Assembly (NCBI GenBank): GCA_050302275.1
Contig: JBNLAT010000068.1
Coordinates: 1-10,297, forward strand
Length of the DNA: 10,297 bases
Source of the DNA: JAPHTQ01 sp050302275
GTDB lineage: Bacteria; Pseudomonadota; Gammaproteobacteria; Thiohalomonadales; Thiohalomonadaceae
Direction of reading: 5' to 3'
Shown here: positions 7,269 through 10,297 of the stretch, in pieces
Layout of the letters: each line of letters begins with the position of its first letter
Numbering within the stretch: the first letter of the stretch is position 1
Position numbers and translations under genes: made by a program
Notes under the pieces: model-generated
What the model was told of the DNA's origin: nothing
The model's input: only the letters and a program-made list of their open reading frames with translations
Databases searched by the model: none

Positions 7269-7949
7269 ATGAAAGGGGCTATTAGTGCTGCCAGCAGGGC
7301 GGCAAGGGCGTTGCGTGCGCCCAAACTACTGTTTGTCGGTCGCCCGGATATGCACAGCAGGGTGCTGGCGCAGTATCTTTCCGGTGCGTTATACGCCAAT
7401 TGCCATTTCGATCATGAGCAGCAGGATAGTCAGCGTGCTATCCGCGATTCACTCGTCCTGATCGACTGCAAACACCATGACCACGATGCCATTGCCGGAC
7501 GGTTGGAGGAGATGTACGAAACCGAGCCGGAGAGTCGCGCGGTGCTGCTTAATGCCAGCCCCGATAGCCGATTTGATGGTTTGATCCACTGGCCCTGTCT
7601 CAAGGGCATCTTCTTTGAGGACTGTAACCATGAGCTGCTGCTCAAGGGGATGCATACGGTGCTGCAGGGAGATATCTGGATGCCGCGTCGGTTACTGGAA
7701 TCCACCTTCGAACGTCAGCGTGCTGCTTTGCCACCGAGATCCCGGCTAAAGAGCAAGCTGTCGCGTCGCGAGCGGGATATTTTGCAGTGCATTGCCGGTG
7801 CTGACAGTAATGCGGCGATTGCCGATAAGCTGCACATCAGCGAACACACGGTAAAAAGCCACATCTACAACATCTTCCGTAAGATTGAGGTGCGCAATCG
7901 TACCGAGGCCAGCCACTGGGCGATGCTCAATTTGCCTGTTGCCAGCTAA
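7269..7949 (+). CDS. CsgD-like LuxR-family transcriptional regulator
   Basis: A 226-residue regulator resembling E. coli CsgD (216 aa), the master regulator of curli and biofilm matrix. The N-terminal receiver-like domain (about 18-140) has SLVLIDCKHHD, whose D66 lines up with CsgD D59. IHWPCLKGIFFEDCNHELLLKG and the VLQGDIWMPRRL segment parallel CsgD's NWPHINGVFYSMEDQ region. The C-terminal LuxR-type helix-turn-helix spans about 164-222 (LSRRERDILQCIAG, then ISEHTVKSHIYNIFRKIEVRNRT in two pieces). ACAGGG (about 7255-7260) is a fair ribosome-binding site for the ATG at 7269. No curli genes are in the window, so its targets are unknown. It is transcribed as a single gene between two terminator-like hairpins, with a repeat-rich leader. 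The family call is firm; orthology to CsgD is less so. Confidence 0.85.
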   Translation: MKGAISAASRAARALRAPKLLFVGRPDMHSRVLAQYLSGALYANCHFDHEQQDSQRAIRDSLVLIDCKHHDHDAIAGRLEEMYETEPESRAVLLNASPDSRFDGLIHWPCLKGIFFEDCNHELLLKGMHTVLQGDIWMPRRLLESTFERQRAALPPRSRLKSKLSRRERDILQCIAGADSNAAIADKLHISEHTVKSHIYNIFRKIEVRNRTEASHWAMLNLPVAS

Positions 7950-7954
7950 AAAGC

Positions 7955-7991
7955 ACGGCCCGTGCACCATGCACGGGCCGTATTAATACTT
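7955..7991 (+). terminator. Hairpin terminator after the CsgD-like gene
   Basis: A perfect 11-bp stem (ACGGCCCGTGC at 7955-7965 with GCACGGGCCGT at 7971-7981) encloses an ACCAT loop, 5 bp after the stop codon. The following tract (ATTAATACTTTC) is only partly T-rich, so termination may be less efficient than at the other two terminators. Confidence 0.75.
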
Positions 7992-8087
7992 TCTTCCTAG
8001 GGTTGTGCAATTGCCCCACCCTGAATTTCAAACTTCCGCCCGATACATTCCTTGCCACCACTCCGGCAAACTGCAACCCAAATAGAT

Positions 8088-8103
8088 TGTGACTCAAGTC
8101 ACA
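8088..8103. promoter_or_regulatory. CRP (cAMP receptor protein)-type binding site
   Basis: TGTGA-CTCAAG-TCACA matches the CRP consensus half-sites TGTGA-N6-TCACA at all ten positions. The dyad extends one base each side (TTGTGACT...AGTCACAA, 8087-8104). It does not fit the FNR consensus TTGAT-N4-ATCAA. It is centred at 8095.5, about 224 bp upstream of the secreted-protein start codon and downstream of the CsgD-like gene's terminator, so the operon to the right is the likely target. The organism's CRP or Vfr homologue is not in the window, so actual binding is inference. Confidence 0.72.
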
Positions 8104-8110
8104 AATATTA

Positions 8111-8130
8111 CACCTGTATGACAGCAGGTG
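8111..8130. repeat. Inverted repeat CACCTG-N8-CAGGTG next to the CRP-type site
   Basis: Perfect 6-bp arms lie 8 bp apart, seven bases after the CRP-type palindrome. The position suits a second regulator's operator or a promoter-proximal dyad. The spacer contains TATGAC, a weak -10-like hexamer. No known operator consensus was recognised. Confidence 0.45.
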
Positions 8131-8205
8131 AGAGGGATGCGCTGGACAGCTCTATCTCCTGACTCCCCCCTCTTTGCTCGTGAGGATCGTACCAACATGT
8201 TGCGG

Positions 8206-8249
8206 CATACCTGACCGTGCTTTGGGTTTGGGGACCCTGGCCAGGTATG
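8206..8249 (+). repeat. Inverted repeat CATACCTG ... CAGGTATG with nested dyads
   Basis: Perfect 8-bp arms (8206-8213 and 8242-8249) flank a 28-base interior. The interior also holds a GGGT/ACCC pair (8224-8227 and 8234-8237). A 10-bp palindrome, CCTGGCCAGG (8236-8245), overlaps the right arm, so alternative foldings compete. It lies about 70 bp upstream of the secreted-protein gene, probably within its leader if transcription starts near the CRP site. It could be a leader structure or an operator; function unknown. Confidence 0.4.
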
Positions 8250-8309
8250 ACCCTGTGTTATCGAGTGCTGCGTCGCACCCTGGGGGTACGGTGTTTATAA
8301 CCCGTTAAT

Positions 8310-8315
8310 GGAGAG
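8310..8315 (+). promoter_or_regulatory. Ribosome-binding site that sets the start of the secreted-protein gene
   Basis: GGAGAG lies four bases before the ATG at 8320. An in-frame ATG at 8308 overlaps this sequence and has no ribosome-binding site of its own, so 8320 is the likely start. Confidence 0.75.
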
Positions 8316-8319
8316 AACC

Positions 8320-8922
8320 ATGCAAACCAACACTACACAGTCGTGCCGGACCCTGTGGGGTCTGCCGTGGCTGGTAACTGCGCTGCTGATGTTTGTTGCT
8401 ACTGTCGCGACCGCTACAACGGTGCGTGATGCGTCAATGAACTGGACACTCAGCGAAAGTCAGGTTGTTGAAATGGGCACCACCGAGGTCCTGCCCAACG
8501 GCACCCTGAGTACTGGCTACACCATCGAGGCGAACGCGGAATCGAAAAATGCCCAGTTCGTCACCAAAGGCACCCTGCGTGTCACCCTGACCGCCTTTAC
8601 ACCTAAGAAGGACAGCGCCACGCAAAAAGCGGGTATCTGGTATGTCCGCGGTAAGTGGCACCTCACCGATATCGATGCGCCTCCCAGCAGCAATCCACAT
8701 TTCACTCCCGGTGCTATCGACGGCCTGTTCCAGGTCGAACTGCCGTTCAACCCCGCCGATGGGGGCGACTGGTCAGCCAGCCTGCGCCTGCCGCAAACCG
8801 TACTTGAACCCATGACCGCCGATCAGGGCCGACAGCCCATGCGCGGTGATGGAACGCTCATCTTCGATGACCAGCAGGGCGGCGTACTGACGCTGAACCT
8901 GAAGCTGTGGCCGAAGGTGTAA
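8320..8922 (+). CDS. Secreted protein of unknown function, upstream of a multihaem cytochrome
   Basis: A 200-residue protein that I do not recognise. A Sec signal peptide is clear: a hydrophobic core LPWLVTALLMFVATVA and a likely cleavage after ATA at about residue 32. The mature part has no cysteine, no CxxCH haem motif and no lipobox, and its alternating polar/hydrophobic pattern (for example GTLRVTLTAFTP and GGVLTLNLKLWPKV) suggests mostly beta structure. Near the C-terminus GDGTLIFDDQQGG resembles a beta-hairpin. The cytochrome gene begins 32 bp downstream with no terminator between them, so the two are probably cotranscribed and act together in the periplasm, outer membrane or outside the cell. 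It could be a partner or assembly factor for the cytochrome; that is inference from position only. Confidence 0.8.
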   Translation: MQTNTTQSCRTLWGLPWLVTALLMFVATVATATTVRDASMNWTLSESQVVEMGTTEVLPNGTLSTGYTIEANAESKNAQFVTKGTLRVTLTAFTPKKDSATQKAGIWYVRGKWHLTDIDAPPSSNPHFTPGAIDGLFQVELPFNPADGGDWSASLRLPQTVLEPMTADQGRQPMRGDGTLIFDDQQGGVLTLNLKLWPKV

Positions 8923-8954
8923 CCGATTTTTTTACCTATTAAGAGACCAACGAC

Positions 8955-10297
8955 ATGAAGACAACATGGAATATCTTCCGTGATCCTGGCCGCGGCCGGT
9001 CGCACGGGCGCAGTGGTCTGCTTTCGCTACTGCTGCTTTTCGTTCTGGGTATGGGTGTCGCCCAGGCTGACATCCCTGATCGTGACCCGCCGAGTGGCGC
9101 GGTACCGAATCCGGGGACACAACAACAGGAGCTGGGAAATATCACCTTCCCCGCTCCTTTCAACGTTTTTGAATTTACAGTGACCTGTGCCGCCTGCCAT
9201 GGCGGTAGTGTCGATCAGCAGGTTGCCCACATGGGTAACTGGGGCGGCGGTAACATGGCCAGTGCGGCCCGTGACCCGGTATTCCGCGCTAACCAGATCA
9301 TCGTTAACAACACCATCGCCGCACTGACCGGTGAAGACGGTGCGGGCAACATGTGTTTCCGTTGCCACAGCCCCAACGGCTGGTACTCCGGTCGTTTCGA
9401 TCCGACCATGGCTGGCGACCCGTCGGGTAACACCATGATGCACAGCATCGTTGCTGCTACTGACGATGAGGGCGTTATGTGTGAGACCTGTCACCGTGCC
9501 GTAGGTAATGTCACCTTCAAGCGTCCTGATCTGGATCCCAACGACAGCGTGTGGAATATGATCGCCGGTATCTTCGGTTGGGAGCACGATGGTGGACCGT
9601 ATGTCGATCAGGCGGGCGACCCGACCATCGCAGCGGGTAACCCCTATGGTGATACCTCGCTGCAGTTCCTCGACGGCATGACCTATGTCGGCCCGCGTTC
9701 AGGTATCTCCGATATCTATTTCAGCGACCTGCCGATCCCCGGTACGCCGTACACCGGTCAGATCTATGCTATATACCCGCCCAACTGGACCGGCCCGACC
9801 AATCCGGTTCCGGTCGGTATGCCTGCGACCAACTCTGCGGGTGAGTTCATCGTCTATAACGCCGATGGTACGGTACCGCCGATCTTTGAAGCACCTGTCG
9901 GGATTCCCATCGATCCGACCACCGGTGCGTACGATTACATGGCGCAGGCGGTTTCTATCGAGCACCCGACAGTAGGTCACAGCAACCGTCGTACTTCGGA
10001 GACCACCACTGGCCTGTTGCCGATCCTGCCTGACGGCCCCGGTGTCAACATGGCGGGCGGCCGTATGCCGAGCGGGAACGAGTTTATCTCCACTTCCGAG
10101 ATGTGCGGTTCCTGCCACGACCTGACTGTGCCAGTGCTGAACCACGGTATGCCGGAGCAGCGTACCTATACCGAGTGGAAGTTCAGTAGTTTCTCCAAGG
10201 ACACCCACGTGGGGTATGACCCGATCCGTCAAGCCAACCGTGCGCAGGGCCAGGAGCGTTGCCAGGACTGCCACATGCCGAAGATCAAGCATGAGTA
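8955..10297 (+). CDS. Multihaem c-type cytochrome, 3' end beyond window
   Basis: An open frame from the ATG at 8955 to the window end gives 447 residues without a stop. A long basic n-region (about 20 residues) leads into the hydrophobic stretch LLSLLLLFVLGMGVA, with likely signal cleavage after AQA at residue 38, so the mature protein is exported. Five CxxCH covalent haem motifs are visible: CAACH (78-82), CFRCH (134-138), CETCH (176-180), CGSCH (384-388) and CQDCH (436-440). The last is followed by MP, and it is preceded by YTEWKFSSF, as in many c554-like multihaem cytochromes. Residues 181-383 hold no haem motif and are rich in Pro, Gly, Asp and Thr, suggesting an inserted non-haem domain. 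The likely role is electron transfer in the periplasm or at the cell surface; the electron partner is unknown. The ribosome-binding site is weak (AAGAG at 8941-8945). More haems may lie beyond the window. Confidence 0.9.
   Translation, partial: MKTTWNIFRDPGRGRSHGRSGLLSLLLLFVLGMGVAQADIPDRDPPSGAVPNPGTQQQELGNITFPAPFNVFEFTVTCAACHGGSVDQQVAHMGNWGGGNMASAARDPVFRANQIIVNNTIAALTGEDGAGNMCFRCHSPNGWYSGRFDPTMAGDPSGNTMMHSIVAATDDEGVMCETCHRAVGNVTFKRPDLDPNDSVWNMIAGIFGWEHDGGPYVDQAGDPTIAAGNPYGDTSLQFLDGMTYVGPRSGISDIYFSDLPIPGTPYTGQIYAIYPPNWTGPTNPVPVGMPATNSAGEFIVYNADGTVPPIFEAPVGIPIDPTTGAYDYMAQAVSIEHPTVGHSNRRTSETTTGLLPILPDGPGVNMAGGRMPSGNEFISTSEMCGSCHDLTVPVLNHGMPEQRTYTEWKFSSFSKDTHVGYDPIRQANRAQGQERCQDCHMPKIKHE

Larger units (their letters stand above)
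7992..8319 (+). other. Non-coding regulatory region before the secreted-protein/cytochrome operon
   Basis: No plausible gene is seen on either strand in this stretch, which lies between the CsgD-like gene's terminator and the secreted-protein start. It holds a full-consensus CRP-type site, a 6-bp inverted repeat just after it, a longer 8-bp inverted repeat around 8206-8249, and the ribosome-binding site at its end. No confident -35/-10 pair was found. TATAAC at 8296-8301 resembles a -10 but has no matching -35 and would give a leader of only about 12 bases. If the promoter lies near the CRP site, the transcript has a structured leader of about 150-190 bases. No riboswitch consensus I know was recognised. 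Confidence 0.6.

Noticed and set aside
8055..8085. Cyclic-di-GMP riboswitch (GEMM) suggested by GGCAAAC and the biofilm/cytochrome context
   Set aside because: The rest of the consensus, including the ACGCAAAGCC segment and the paired stems, is missing.
8923..8954. T-run (seven Ts) between the secreted-protein gene and the cytochrome gene as a possible terminator
   Set aside because: No stable hairpin precedes the T-run; only a 3-bp GGT/ACC pairing is visible. The two genes are better read as one operon.
9027..10292. Long minus-strand open frames opposite the cytochrome gene (9027-9587 and 9699-10292)
   Set aside because: They are the reverse complement of a clear multihaem cytochrome, show no family features, and arise from biased codon use in GC-rich DNA.
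1..10297. CRISPR arrays, tRNA or rRNA genes, insertion sequences and prophage genes
   Set aside because: No regularly spaced identical repeats, cloverleaf sequences, rRNA segments, transposase motifs or phage proteins were seen.

Overview
The window looks like chromosomal DNA of a gammaproteobacterium. RpoA, L17, UvrA (940 aa, the same length as I recall for the E. coli protein) and SSB all read like gammaproteobacterial versions, and an order of rpoA-rplQ, uvrA, an MFS transporter and ssb is familiar from that class. A CsgD-type regulator, a CRP-type operator and a multihaem c-type cytochrome suggest a free-living, respiratory-versatile lineage. The exact order or genus cannot be fixed from the sequence alone.

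Positions 1 to about 7050 are core genome. The 3' end of the ribosomal-protein/RNA polymerase operon (rpoA, truncated at its 5' end by the window edge, then rplQ) finishes at a strong hairpin terminator. A SAM hydrolase (DUF62 family) gene follows and runs tail-to-tail into uvrA on the minus strand, with the two coding regions overlapping by 23 bp. A short divergent promoter region separates uvrA from a YajR-type MFS transporter, which is followed closely by ssb and another terminator. uvrA and ssb link this block to DNA repair and replication. No canonical LexA box is visible before either gene.

Positions about 7050 to 10297 look more like an accessory module. A leader rich in inverted repeats and GCAATAA repeats precedes a CsgD-like LuxR-family regulator, which ends at a terminator-like hairpin. 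A 370-bp non-coding stretch then carries a full-consensus CRP-type palindrome (TGTGA-N6-TCACA) and several other inverted repeats. Downstream lie a secreted protein of no family I recognise and, 32 bp further on, a signal-peptide-bearing cytochrome with at least five CxxCH haem motifs that runs off the window.

The most interesting hypothesis is that the secreted protein and the cytochrome form a CRP-responsive periplasmic or extracellular electron-transfer unit, possibly influenced by the adjacent CsgD-like regulator. The cytochrome has an unusual stretch of about 200 residues without haem motifs between haems 3 and 4. The functional link between these genes is inference from adjacency and sequence motifs.
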